Assembly (NCBI GenBank): GCA_003859965.1
Contig: RQYR01000027.1
Span: 1-41,877 of the forward strand
Direction of reading: 5' to 3'
Source of the DNA: Comamonadaceae bacterium OH2545_COT-014
GTDB lineage: Bacteria > Pseudomonadota > Gammaproteobacteria > Burkholderiales > Burkholderiaceae_C
DNA: 41,877 nucleotides
Every line of letters begins with the position of its first letter. Within the stretch, counting starts at the first letter, position 1. Below the pieces are notes generated by a model that made no database searches, was not told where the DNA came from, and saw nothing but the letters and a program-made list of their open reading frames with translations. The translations under genes and the position numbers were made by a program. Positions 1 through 7,998 of this stretch are shown here, in pieces.

Positions 1-126
1 CACAGGCGCTGCTCAGCTGGCAACACCACTACAACTGGCAACGACCGCACCATGGCATCGGCCGCCTACCTCCCATGAGCCGACTTCCCTCGCCGAGAAA
101 CAACCTCTTGACACTTCACATCACAT
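1..126 (+). mobile_element. 3' end of an IS481-type transposase, cut by the window edge
   Basis: Reading codons from position 3 gives a carboxy-terminal transposase signature: HHYNWQRPHHG, then MSRLPSPRNNLLTLH. This resembles the end of IS481-family DDE transposases (YNWxRPHxxL ... PxSRL ... NNLLxLH). The family catalyses cut-and-paste insertion. No stop codon follows the usual end (LHI); the frame stays open into the FAH homologue at 555. The original stop and terminal inverted repeat therefore seem lost or altered, about where the opposite-strand DUF3567 gene ends. Only the last 40 or so residues are visible, so whether the element is intact upstream cannot be judged. The family call rests on the motif alone. 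Confidence 0.6.
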
Positions 127-408
127 CTAGTGCACCACCACCGGGTTCTGCGCCAGCGTGGCGTAGCCCTCCAGCGTGTCTTCCACTTCTTCCTGCGTGG
201 GGGTGTTTTGCTGCCAGGCGTGAATGCGCTGCTGGAACAGTTCGGCCCACAGGCCGTCCAGATACACCTCTTTGCCCGAGCGCTTGTCCACAATCTCGAA
301 GCCATGGCGCGCCAGGCGCGGCGCATCGGGGGGCAGGCCGTCGCCCGGCGGCGCTTCCGGCAGCAAGTGCACGACGGCGAAGGTGTCGGAGTCGTAAAGC
401 GTATGCAT
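127..408 (-). CDS. DUF3567 family protein
   Basis: A 93-residue soluble protein beginning MHTLYDSDTFAVVHLL and ending NPVVVH. It matches the small DUF3567 family of Burkholderiales, whose function is unknown. The ATG at 406-408 is chosen because an AAGGA ribosome binding sequence lies about 6 bases before it and family members begin at this residue; the frame stays open about 26 codons further upstream but that part is unlike the family. The protein is acidic, with EEVEDTLEGYATLAQ near its C terminus, and has no membrane segment or signal peptide. It is divergent from the FAH homologue, so 409-554 should hold both promoters. Its stop abuts an IS remnant. Confidence 0.8.
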   Translation of the reverse strand: MHTLYDSDTFAVVHLLPEAPPGDGLPPDAPRLARHGFEIVDKRSGKEVYLDGLWAELFQQRIHAWQQNTPTQEEVEDTLEGYATLAQNPVVVH

Positions 409-554
409 CGTGGGTCCTTGGGCTTGGCTCCGGCCCGGGCGGCAAGGCCGCTTGCCCGGAGGATACGGTGCCATATGGCCGCGCAAGCGCCATTTTCAAT
501 GGCTCGCACGGCTGCCACCCTAGAATTCGCCGCCTTCACGGCAATATCTTTCCC

Positions 555-1493
555 ATGAAACTGGCCACTTACAAGGACGGCTCGCGCGACGGGCAGCTGG
601 TCGTCGTTTCGCGCGACCTGGGCTGGGCCTGTTATGCCAGCGGCGTTGCGCAGCGGTTGCAGCAGGTGCTGGATGACTGGAACTTCCTCTGCCCGCAGCT
701 GCAAGACCTGTACACCGCCCTCAACAGCGGCAAGGCCCGCCATGCGTTCGCCTTTGACCCCGCGCAATGCCTGGCCCCGTTGCCGCGCGCCAGCCATTGG
801 GCCGTGGGCAATGCCTACCGCGGCCTGCTGACGGCGGGCGACGCGCCGGCCGCCCCCGTGGTGCGCCACGCGGCGGGCGACAGCTTTGCCGGCGCCTGCG
901 ACCGGCTCCCTGCCCTGCCCGGCGCGCTGGATGGCGAAGCGCAGCTGGCCGCCATCACCGCCGATGTGCCCCGCGCCGCCTCGCCCGAACAGGGGCAGGA
1001 CGCCATTCGCCTGCTGATGCTGGCCGCCAGCCTGCGCCTGCGTGAAGCGCCGGAGCATGAACGCGCCTGGCCCGCCACCGCGTTCAGCCCCGTGGCCGTC
1101 ACGCCCGACGAGCTGGGCGAAGCCTGGCAAGACGGGCGCGTGCACCTGACCTTGCAAGTGCGCCTCAACGACCGCAAGACCGGCATGCTGGACACCGGTC
1201 CCGAGATGGCCTGGCACTTTGGCGAACTGGTGGCTGCCGCCGCCCGCCTGCAACCGCTGGGCGCGGGCAGCGTGATTGGCAGCGGGCTGGTCTGCAACGC
1301 GGGCGTGGAGAAAAACCGCCACGCCACCTGGCCGCGCGGCAGCGGCTGCGTGGCGGAGCGGCGCCTCATGGAAGCGCGGCAAGACGGCGCCCCCGCCACG
1401 CCCTGGCTGCAGGCAGGCGATGCGCTGCGCATCGAAATGAAAGGGCGTGACGGCCTGTCTGTCTTTGGCGCAATCGCGCCCAGCCTGGGCTGA
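555..1493 (+). CDS. Fumarylacetoacetate hydrolase-family protein, probably without catalytic activity
   Basis: 312 residues. The first 75 or so (MKLATYKDGSRDGQLVVVSR ... LDDWNFLCPQLQDLY) match the N-terminal domain of the FAH family found in Comamonadaceae, and the C terminus (DALRIEMKGRDGLSVFGAI) matches the FAH fold. Active members cleave C-C bonds of acylpyruvates using Mg2+ held by a Glu-x-Glu pair and an Asp, with a Lys nearby. Here the pair reads E128-A-Q130. The usual Asp after LLMLAN is replaced (LLMLAASLR), and the usual Lys before PATAFSPVAVTPDELG is Trp172. The segment between them is shortened and the protein is slightly smaller than typical relatives. A TAGAAT -10-like hexamer lies at 521-526. 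Alternative readings are a changed chemistry or a structural role; the frame is intact. Confidence 0.8.
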   Translation: MKLATYKDGSRDGQLVVVSRDLGWACYASGVAQRLQQVLDDWNFLCPQLQDLYTALNSGKARHAFAFDPAQCLAPLPRASHWAVGNAYRGLLTAGDAPAAPVVRHAAGDSFAGACDRLPALPGALDGEAQLAAITADVPRAASPEQGQDAIRLLMLAASLRLREAPEHERAWPATAFSPVAVTPDELGEAWQDGRVHLTLQVRLNDRKTGMLDTGPEMAWHFGELVAAAARLQPLGAGSVIGSGLVCNAGVEKNRHATWPRGSGCVAERRLMEARQDGAPATPWLQAGDALRIEMKGRDGLSVFGAIAPSLG

Positions 1494-1554
1494 CGCGCCG
1501 CGCCTGCATCACGCGGCCAGCGGTCAAAGGCCCGAACGCTTCTTGGCCCGCGTC

Positions 1555-1728
1555 AGAACCTGCTCAAGCTCCCGGCGCGAGCACGCGGCAAAAAACGGCT
1601 TGGATGCGGGATGCAAGGCGCTGCACGCAGCCGGGCCTCGCGGCCCGGCGGGGCTTGACAACAGATGCGCAGATCGCCCCCATCCGCTTCATGACCCGCC
1701 GCGCAGGGTTTTGGGCGGGCTTTTTACA
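1555..1728. mobile_element. MITE family copy 1
   Basis: Palindromic interspersed element between the convergent FAH homologue and resC. The left end reads AGAACCTGCTCAAGCTC and the following CGGCGCGAGC block matches the other copies. The right arm carries CCATCCGCTTCATGACCCGC. The centre holds the hairpin GCCGGGCC-TCGC-GGCCCGGC (about 1631-1650), which could stop transcription from either side. The right terminus contains about a 10-base insertion relative to the other copies and overlaps the last codons of resC (AACCTGTAA on the minus strand). It carries no coding capacity. Confidence 0.65.
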
Positions 1729-3064
1729 GGTTGCCGTAGCTGTGCAAGCCGGAGAGGAACATGTTCACGCCGATGAAGGCGAACGTGGTCACGGCCAGCC
1801 CCGCCAGCGCCCACCAGGCCGCCACGGCCCCGCGCAGGCCTTTGACCAGGCGCATGTGCAGCCAGGCCGCGTAGTTGAGCCAGACGATGAGCGCCCAGGT
1901 TTCCTTGGGGTCCCAGCTCCAGTAGCCGCCCCAGGCATCGGCCGCCCACAGCGCGCCCAGCACGGTGGCGATGGTGAAGAACGCAAAGCCCACGGCAATG
2001 GCCTTGTACATCACGTCATCCAGCACTTCAAAGGCTGGCAGGCGCGCGGCAATGCGCTTGCGGCCCAGCAGGATGCCGCCCACGATAAGCGCCGCCACCA
2101 CCGCGTAGCCCAGCCAGTAGCTGCCGCCCGCCTCGCCCACGGCGCGCTGGCGGAAGGCCACGGGCACGAAGCACAGCGCCACGCCAAACAGCCACACGGG
2201 CGTGAACTTGTACCAGTGCGTTTCATGCGCCTGCAGCTTGATGAGGTAGGCAAACGCCACCATGGCCGCCAGCGCAAAGGTGCCGTAGCCGATGAAGTTG
2301 GCGGGCACGTGCAGCTTCATCCACCAGCTTTGCAGCGCGGGCACCAGCGGCTGGATTTCATGCGCCTCGCGCACCAGCGTGTACCAGAGCAGAAAGCCTA
2401 CGGCGGCGCTGACCACCAGCATGACGAAAGCGCCCAGCGCGCGCGTCTTGTACTGCGCCTCGTAATAGAGGTAGAACAACGCCGTCATCCAGCAAAACAG
2501 CACGAACACTTCGTACAGGTTGCTGACCGGAATGTGGCCCAGATCAGGGCCAATCTGGTGGCTTTCATACCAGCGCACCAGGGTGCCAATCAGCGCCAGC
2601 CCCACGGCCGCCCAGGCCAGCTTGCTGCCCAGCCCTTCAAGCACGGCCGCCTGCCCGCGCGCGAACATGCCTGCCCAGTAGAAGGCGGTGCTCATGAAAA
2701 ACAGCATGCTCATCCACAAAATGGCGGACTGGCTGGAGAGAAAGTACTTGAGCCAGAACACGGTGTCGGCGCGCCGCAAGTCACCGTCATACGAGAGCAC
2801 GGCCACCAGGGCCAGGGCGCCCACCGCCAGCATCAGGTGGCGCAGCGGCCGCCAGAACCACGCCAGCCAGGTGAGCACCGGCGCGGTGCACAGCAAAATG
2901 GCTTTTTCATACCCGTCCATCGCGCCCTGGTAGCGCCACAGGGCAAACAGCGCGCCGGCCAGGGCCAGGAGGGCAAACAGCCAGTCGCCCCAGGTGCGGC
3001 GGGCAAAGTAGCCTTCACCGAGGGTGAGCGTGGCGCCGGAGGGGGTGGAGGTGGCGGTATTCAT
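1724..3064 (-). CDS. ccsB: Cytochrome c biogenesis protein CcsA/ResC (system II haem handling)
   Basis: 446-residue polytopic inner-membrane protein. With ResB it forms the system II cytochrome c synthetase, which exports haem and attaches it to CXXCH motifs in the periplasm. The tryptophan-rich haem-binding WWD signature is plain at about 373-391 (WAADAWGGYWSWDPKETW). Candidate axial histidines are H252 (KLHVPANFIGYG), H403 (WLHMRL) and H441 (SGLHSYG). It starts 51 bases after resB and is surely co-transcribed with it. Its stop codon lies in a MITE end, so the last residues (NL) may be element-derived. Naming varies (ccsA, ccsB, resC); the function is well supported. Confidence 0.93.
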   Translation of the reverse strand: MNTATSTPSGATLTLGEGYFARRTWGDWLFALLALAGALFALWRYQGAMDGYEKAILLCTAPVLTWLAWFWRPLRHLMLAVGALALVAVLSYDGDLRRADTVFWLKYFLSSQSAILWMSMLFFMSTAFYWAGMFARGQAAVLEGLGSKLAWAAVGLALIGTLVRWYESHQIGPDLGHIPVSNLYEVFVLFCWMTALFYLYYEAQYKTRALGAFVMLVVSAAVGFLLWYTLVREAHEIQPLVPALQSWWMKLHVPANFIGYGTFALAAMVAFAYLIKLQAHETHWYKFTPVWLFGVALCFVPVAFRQRAVGEAGGSYWLGYAVVAALIVGGILLGRKRIAARLPAFEVLDDVMYKAIAVGFAFFTIATVLGALWAADAWGGYWSWDPKETWALIVWLNYAAWLHMRLVKGLRGAVAAWWALAGLAVTTFAFIGVNMFLSGLHSYGNL

Positions 3065-3115
3065 CGGCTAAAGGCAAATCAGGAATGGCGGTGAAAAGGG
3101 ACGGCGCTGGCGGCC

Positions 3116-5227
3116 TCAGGCCGCAGGCAGCAGGCGCGCCTTGAGCTGGTCGAACTCGCGGCCGGCATCCAGCGTCTTGCGGTTGGTGGAAAGCGCCATC
3201 GTCGCGCGGGCGCCGTCCGTCGAAGGCGACAGCCAGATCCACAGGCGGCGCTCGCGCACGTAAAGCATGGCGAAGATGCCCACAATCAGCAACAGGCAGC
3301 CCAGATACACCACGGTCTGCCCCGGCGCGCGCGCCACCTGGAACACGCTGGCCTGCACATGGGTGAAGTCCTGGAGCATGAGCACGATGGGGGCGGGGTA
3401 CAGGCCCAGGTCGGACAGGGCCACGGTCATTTGCTGCATCAGGCGCGCGCTGGCTTCGTCTTGCGGCAGGGGCTTGTGGCCATGGGCTTCGCGGGCAAGC
3501 TGGTTCAGCTCGAACAAGGCGCCGTTGAGAAGGCGCAGCAGCACCTGGGCGGCCTGCTCGCGTTCGGCCTCAGGCACGGCATGTTCCAGAAAGTCGGCCA
3601 TGGCCTGCAAGCCGCCGGGCGTGGCGCCGCGAATGGCCTCGGCGCCCGCAAACAGCCCCAGCGTGCGTGTGGCGGACTCGGTGAGCTGCGCTTGCAGGTC
3701 GGCCCGGTCGCTGTCCACGCTGCGGGCCACGTAGCGGCGCACGGCGCGGGCGCGCTGCTCGGGGTCGTGCAGCGCTTCGTGCAGCTGCACGAAGCCTTGC
3801 AGGGCCCCGTTCTCGTCCGCGGGAACGCGCAGGTAGCGGAACGGCTCGGCCGGCGTGTCGCGCACGCCCAGCAGCAAGACGGGCGGGGCGCCGTCGCCCA
3901 TGTCCACCGGCAGCATGTAGTTGTTGTATTCGCGGGCCTGCCCGGCGGCGTCGCGCAGCTTGTAGCTGATGCTGGGGCCCACGTTGCGCAGCTCGCGCCG
4001 GGTCACGGTTTTGTCGGCGGCGCCCAGGCGCTGGTCCAGCGCCTGGCGCAGATTGACCTTGCGCACGTCCACGGCCTGGCCATCCTCGCCCATGTTCTCC
4101 ACGTTGATGACGCGCAGGCCGCTGTATTCCACCGTCAGCGCTTCGCCGCCCAGGGTGATTTGCGAGCTGCCGCCCACCACGCCGTCCAGGGTGAAGGGCT
4201 CGATGCCGGCGCGCAGCGGCACGGCGGCCAGCGACAGGCGCGAGCCGCCGTCGTCAAAGCTGCTCTGGTAGATGCTGATGCCCTTGTAGCGCGCCGGGTG
4301 GTTGACCTCCACGCGCGTTTCGTGCTTTTCGCCGCTGGCCTTGTCGTGAATCACGATGTCGCTGGCAAACAGCTTGGGCATGCCGGTGCTGTAGTACTCC
4401 ACGATGAACTTCTTCAGTTCCACCGTGAACGGCAGCTCCTGAAGCAGCACGCCGTCGGACTGCGACAGGATGGCGGTGTCGGAGGCCGTGCCTTCCGAGA
4501 CCATCAGGTTGCCGCGGAACGTGGGGTTGGTGGCGGGCAGGCGGTGCGCGGCCGGCACGTCGGCCACCAGGCCGCCGCCCCGGTAAACCGATTTGCCGCC
4601 CAACCAGGTCTGCGCGCGCACGATCAGGTCGCCATCCAGCAGCCCGCCCAGGCACACCAGCACGATGGCGCCATGCGCGGCCAGATAACCGAGCTTGTTG
4701 GCCGCGCCGGCCTTGGCGGCCACCATCCAGCCCGTGCCCTCCGGGGTGTGGCGCTCTTGCAGGCGCACCTTCCAGCCGCTGGCCGCCAGCGCCTGGCCCA
4801 TGCGCTGCGCCTCAGCGGCGGGGGAAGCGGTCAGCGCGGCCTCGGCCTTGTGGTGAAAGGCGCGCAGGCTCTGCACGCGAATGTCTTCCTTGAAGGTCTT
4901 GAAGTCGGCCAGGATTTTGGGCGTGTGCCGCGCAATACACAGGCTGGTGCTGATGACCAGAAAGCCCAGAATCAGCAGGAACCACCAGGCGCTGTACACC
5001 GCGTTGAGCTTGAGCGCCAGAAACACCTCGGCCCAGAACGGGCCGAACTGGTTGACGTAATTGGCCGCCGGCTCATGCTGCCGGAGCACGGTGCCGATCA
5101 CCGAGGCGATGCAGATCACCGTGAGCAAGGCAATGGCAAAGCGCATGGACGACAGCAACTCGACCGCCTGACGCCAGGCGGGCGCGCCGCGCCGGGGCTG
5201 GATACCGCTGGTGGTGACGGTGTTCAT
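3116..5227 (-). CDS. resB: Cytochrome c biogenesis protein ResB
   Basis: 703 residues. Transmembrane segments lie near 25-45 and 75-100 (ELLSSMRFAIALLTVICIAS; WWFLLILGFLVISTSLCIAR), a third near 185-200 (GYLAAHGAIVLVCLGGLL), then a large periplasmic domain, and a last segment near the C terminus (VVYLGCLLLIVGIFAMLYV). This is the ResB/Ccs1 topology. The protein keeps apocytochromes reduced and joins ResC in haem ligation. The ATG at 5225-5227 is the natural start. It is followed by resC and preceded by the c4-type cytochrome that it would help mature. At about 700 residues it is within the range of betaproteobacterial ResB. Confidence 0.93.
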   Translation of the reverse strand: MNTVTTSGIQPRRGAPAWRQAVELLSSMRFAIALLTVICIASVIGTVLRQHEPAANYVNQFGPFWAEVFLALKLNAVYSAWWFLLILGFLVISTSLCIARHTPKILADFKTFKEDIRVQSLRAFHHKAEAALTASPAAEAQRMGQALAASGWKVRLQERHTPEGTGWMVAAKAGAANKLGYLAAHGAIVLVCLGGLLDGDLIVRAQTWLGGKSVYRGGGLVADVPAAHRLPATNPTFRGNLMVSEGTASDTAILSQSDGVLLQELPFTVELKKFIVEYYSTGMPKLFASDIVIHDKASGEKHETRVEVNHPARYKGISIYQSSFDDGGSRLSLAAVPLRAGIEPFTLDGVVGGSSQITLGGEALTVEYSGLRVINVENMGEDGQAVDVRKVNLRQALDQRLGAADKTVTRRELRNVGPSISYKLRDAAGQAREYNNYMLPVDMGDGAPPVLLLGVRDTPAEPFRYLRVPADENGALQGFVQLHEALHDPEQRARAVRRYVARSVDSDRADLQAQLTESATRTLGLFAGAEAIRGATPGGLQAMADFLEHAVPEAEREQAAQVLLRLLNGALFELNQLAREAHGHKPLPQDEASARLMQQMTVALSDLGLYPAPIVLMLQDFTHVQASVFQVARAPGQTVVYLGCLLLIVGIFAMLYVRERRLWIWLSPSTDGARATMALSTNRKTLDAGREFDQLKARLLPAA

Positions 5228-5545
5228 GCGAGCTCGTGCAACAAAAGGGATGACTCCGGTGGAGTGCGCAAGGCGGGCGCCGGTTCACGCATGCGGGCAC
5301 AACGGTTGACCTGGATCATGCGGCGCAGCACCCGGCGCACCCGCCGCACTCGACCCAGCGCGGCGGGGCCACCGGCCAACGCCTCACATCGCCTCAATAA
5401 ATGTAGCAAACAATCGTTTCTGGTATTGCCGAAGCGGCATTCAGACCCCAAAAACTCCACCGCCAACCCCGGCCCATGTGAAAAACCGCGCCGCCAGCCG
5501 TGCAAGGCTGGCAGGCGCGGCCGTGGAAGCCTGTGCCGGGCCGGA
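5228..5545. other. Gene-free interval between the cytochrome gene and resB
   Basis: 318 bases holding the terminator of the cytochrome gene near its left edge and presumably the resB promoter. On the minus strand a TTGTTT...TACATT pair occurs around 5402-5417 as a weak promoter candidate. No supported ORF or repeat copy was seen. Confidence 0.4.
5478..5520 (-). terminator. Rho-independent terminator of the cytochrome c4-like gene
   Basis: On the minus strand a stem of CCGCGCC then GCCAGCC pairs with GGCTGGC and GGCGCGG around a 6-base loop, with a single unpaired base, and is followed by TTTTT. It lies 26 bases after the cytochrome stop. It suggests that the cytochrome is transcribed separately from resB-resC, at least in part. 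Confidence 0.75.
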
Positions 5546-6163
5546 TCAGCGCAGACCGGCAATGTAATCCGAGACGGCCTTGATCTCGCGGTCGTTCATC
5601 TTGGCCGCCACGTCGGTCATGACCTGGTTGTTCTTGCGCACGCCGTCACGAAACTGCACCAGCTGGGCCGCCGTGTATTCGGCAAACTGGCCCGACAGGC
5701 GCGGGTACTGCGACGGAATGCCCGCGCCGTTGGGGCTGTGGCAGCCCGCGCAGGCGGGAATCTGGCGGTCGGGAATGCCGCCGCGGTAAATGTGCTCGCC
5801 CAGCAGCACGATGTCCTTGTCCTTGGCGAAGCCGGGCTTGGCCTGCTGCTTGGCCAGCCAGGCGGCGATGTTGCGCACGTCCTCTTCCGACGTGGCGGCG
5901 GCAAAGCCCTTCATGATGGCGTTCTCGCGCGCGCCGCTCTTGAAGTCCAGCATTTGCTTGACCAGGTATTCAGGGTGCTGCTGCGCCAGCTTGGGCTGCG
6001 CCGGCACGGTGGAGTTGCCATCGGCCGCGTGGCAGGCCGCGCAAACGGCGGCGTAGCTGGCCTCGCCCTTGGCCAGATCAATCTTGGGGGCGGCAGGCGC
6101 GTCGGCGGCCTGGGCGGCCAGCGCCAGCAGGGCAGCGGCGATGAAGGTGGCGGGCGACTTCAT
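5546..6163 (-). CDS. Dihaem cytochrome c4-like protein
   Basis: 205 residues with a cleavable signal peptide (MKSPATFIAAALLALAAQA) and two covalent haem sites, CAACH at 41-45 and CAGCH at 138-142. Methionine candidates for distal ligands are M84 and M182 or M189. The two tandem cytochrome c domains fit the c4 family of periplasmic electron carriers, which usually feed terminal oxidases. The ATG at 6161-6163 is used because it puts the signal peptide at the N terminus; an upstream ATG in frame adds a non-signal-like stretch. It precedes the ResB/ResC maturation pair, an order common in betaproteobacteria, and is divergent from engB. Confidence 0.9.
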   Translation of the reverse strand: MKSPATFIAAALLALAAQAADAPAAPKIDLAKGEASYAAVCAACHAADGNSTVPAQPKLAQQHPEYLVKQMLDFKSGARENAIMKGFAAATSEEDVRNIAAWLAKQQAKPGFAKDKDIVLLGEHIYRGGIPDRQIPACAGCHSPNGAGIPSQYPRLSGQFAEYTAAQLVQFRDGVRKNNQVMTDVAAKMNDREIKAVSDYIAGLR

Positions 6164-6237
6164 GAGGGAATCGTCTTGATGGTTCGTGGGTGTGTGTGCC
6201 GGCGCGGCGCCAGGCGCCGCCGCACGTAACCGGGTGA

Positions 6238-6246
6238 TTCTACAAT
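6238..6246. promoter_or_regulatory. Overlapping divergent -10 elements for engB and the cytochrome gene
   Basis: The nine bases ATTCTACAA plus the next T contain TACAAT on the plus strand (6241-6246) and TAGAAT on the minus strand (6243-6238). The plus-strand box is 9 bases before the engB ATG, so that mRNA would have almost no leader. No clear -35 was found on either side. If both are used, polymerases would compete for the same bases. Confidence 0.45.
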
Positions 6247-6255
6247 GCGCCACCC

Positions 6256-6975
6256 ATGCCGTCCGCCCCTTCCCACCGCCCCCCAGCCAGCGCGGCCCAC
6301 GGCCCCGGAGCCGAAGCCCAAACCCAAGCGCGCGCGGCCCTGGGCTGGCTGCACACCGCCCGTTTTCTCACCACGGCGGCGCAGCTGCACCAGCTGCCGG
6401 CGCTGGCCGTGCCGGAAATCGCCTTCGTCGGCCGTTCCAACGCGGGCAAGTCCACGGCCATCAACACGCTGACGCAGCAGACGCAGCTGGCCTTCGCCTC
6501 CAAGAAGCCGGGGCGCACGCAGCACATCAACCTCTTCGCGCTGGGCCGCCAGGGCGCCACCGACGCCGTGCTGGCCGACCTGCCCGGCTACGGCTACGCC
6601 GCCGTGCCGCAGGCCGACAAGCTGCGCTGGCAGCAGGTCATGGCGAACTACCTCGTCACGCGCGAGAACCTGGCGGCAGTGGTCATGCTGTGCGATCCGC
6701 GCCACGGCCTGAAGGCGCTGGACGAAGCGCTGCTGGAAGTCATTCGCCCGCGCGTGGAGGCCGGGCTGCCGTTTCTGGTGCTGCTGACCAAGGCCGACAA
6801 GCTCAACCGCAGCGAGCAGGCCAAGGCCCTGTCCATTGCGCGCCTGCAGGCGGGCGGCGGCGAGGTAATGCTGTTTTCCGCCCTCAAGCGCCAGGGCGTG
6901 GCCGAAGCCGCCCTCTGGCTGCGCGCGGTGGCAGACCGGGCGCAGCCCGCCAGCCCCGGCGCCGAGGCTGGGTAG
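6256..6975 (+). CDS. engB: Ribosome biogenesis GTPase EngB/YihA
   Basis: 239 residues of the TrmE-Era-EngA-EngB-Septin GTPase class, needed for 50S subunit assembly. G1 is GRSNAGKST at 59-67, G3 is DLPGYGYA, G4 is TKADKL, and the G5 region is FSALKRQG. The N terminus has an alanine/proline-rich extension of about 25 residues before the conserved block, as in other Comamonadaceae. The ATG at 6256 is preceded by no Shine-Dalgarno sequence and sits 9 bases after a TACAAT box. It is divergent from the cytochrome gene. Confidence 0.93.
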   Translation: MPSAPSHRPPASAAHGPGAEAQTQARAALGWLHTARFLTTAAQLHQLPALAVPEIAFVGRSNAGKSTAINTLTQQTQLAFASKKPGRTQHINLFALGRQGATDAVLADLPGYGYAAVPQADKLRWQQVMANYLVTRENLAAVVMLCDPRHGLKALDEALLEVIRPRVEAGLPFLVLLTKADKLNRSEQAKALSIARLQAGGGEVMLFSALKRQGVAEAALWLRAVADRAQPASPGAEAG

Positions 6976-7075
6976 CTCCGCTGCGTTGTCCGCACTTGCC
7001 CGCGCCCGTCTTGCGCCACGGCCAGGCTGCGCATTTGAAAACGCCCCCGCTCCGGCCTGCTTCTGCCGCAGACCT

Positions 7076-7137
7076 TTAGCAAAAAACGCCCCCAGGCAAT
7101 AGGGACGGGCGCAAGAAGCTATATTTTTTGAAGCAAG
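7076..7137 (-). repeat. REP-like palindrome, copy A
   Basis: On the minus strand: TTGCTTCAAAAAATATAGCT, then a degenerate inverted repeat centred on GCCCGTCCCTATTGC, then GGGGGCGTTTTTTGC. It matches the shared layout (AAAAAATATAGCT, a GGCC palindrome, an A/T-rich tail). It overlaps the end of the response regulator gene: the stop codon TAG of that gene is inside TATAGC. Confidence 0.6.
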
Positions 7138-7766
7138 TTCGCCAGCTCGACGGCGGATTTCACATCCATCTTCTCGAACACGCGGGCGCGGTGCACTTCC
7201 ACCGTGCGTACGCTGATCCCCAGCTCGTCGGCCGTGAGCTTGTTGGGCAGCCCACGGGCCATGCAGCGCATCACGTCCTGTTCGCGCTCGGTCAGCTCCT
7301 GCACGCGCGCTTGCACGGCGCGGCGTTCGTGCAAGGCGGCCACGCGCGCTTGCGATACGCGCAGCGCCTGCTCCACGCGATCGACCAGCGCGTTGTCTGA
7401 AAAGGGTTTCTCGCAAAAGTCGAACGCGCCGCGCTTGACGGTGGCCACGGCCGTGGGCACGTCGGCATGGCCGGTGAGGAAGATGACGGGCCAAGCATGC
7501 GCCACGCCGCGCGCCAGCAGGCGCTCGAACAGCGCCAAGCCGCTGTCGCCGGGCATGCGCACGTCCAGCAGGATGCAGGCCGGGTGCGCGGGGGGCTCGG
7601 CTTCCTCGCCCGCGGCGGGCGGCGGGCCCAGCAGGCGCTCGAACGCCGCCGCGCTGTCAAAGCCCTCCGACACCAGGCGGCGCGAACGCAGCAGCCACGC
7701 CATGGCCTCGCGCACACTGGCGTCGTCGTCGATGAGAAAAACCAGGGCATCGTCGGGGCGCGGCAT
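7119..7766 (-). CDS. FixJ/NarL-type two-component response regulator (orphan)
   Basis: 215 residues. The receiver domain (about 8-135) has acidic residues D13-D15, phospho-acceptor D68 in ILLDVRMPG, a T in FLTGHAD and K in CEKPF. A LuxR-type helix-turn-helix follows (about 150-210: LTEREQDVMRCMARG, then ELGISVRTVEVHRARV). It should bind DNA when phosphorylated. No sensor kinase gene is nearby, so its signal is unknown. An alanine/proline/glutamate insert at about 48-62 lengthens a receiver loop. The final residues LLQKI and the stop codon are encoded by repeat copy A, so the ancestral C terminus has probably been replaced. Confidence 0.88.
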   Translation of the reverse strand: MPRPDDALVFLIDDDASVREAMAWLLRSRRLVSEGFDSAAAFERLLGPPPAAGEEAEPPAHPACILLDVRMPGDSGLALFERLLARGVAHAWPVIFLTGHADVPTAVATVKRGAFDFCEKPFSDNALVDRVEQALRVSQARVAALHERRAVQARVQELTEREQDVMRCMARGLPNKLTADELGISVRTVEVHRARVFEKMDVKSAVELANLLQKI

Positions 7767-7835
7767 GCGGGCATTCTAGAAAAGCGGCCCGGGCGCCTGC
7801 CCGCCGGCCTGCGGGACGGGGCGAGGCCCGCGTTC

Positions 7836-7998
7836 AGAAACTGTTCAAAGTCTCGGCGCGAGCGGGCAACCAGCAGTTGGGGATGGATGCCAGGCGCAAA
7901 GCCCCGCCATGGCCTGTGCCATGGCGGGGCTTTGCAACCCGCAGCAGACCGCCCCATCCGCTTGATGGCCCGCCGCGCGGGGATTTTGGACAGGTTCT
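7836..7998. mobile_element. MITE family copy 2 (best preserved)
   Basis: The left end is AGAAACTGTTCAAAGTCT and the right end TTTTGGACAGGTTCT, which are imperfect inverted repeats. Each arm carries an internal block (GGCGCGAGCGGGCAA on the left, CCCATCCGCTTGATGGCCCG on the right) so that nearly the whole element can fold on itself. The centre is a perfect 16-base stem, AAAGCCCCGCCATGGC (7898-7913) against its complement (7918-7933), with a 4-base loop. The last base abuts the comM stop codon (TGA, 7998-8000). No ORF inside. Confidence 0.75.

Noticed and set aside
3359-6229. Long plus-strand open frame antisense to resB and the cytochrome gene
   Set aside because: Composition is histidine/glutamine/glycine-rich as expected from reading a GC-rich gene backwards; the opposite strand holds two recognisable genes and a terminator.
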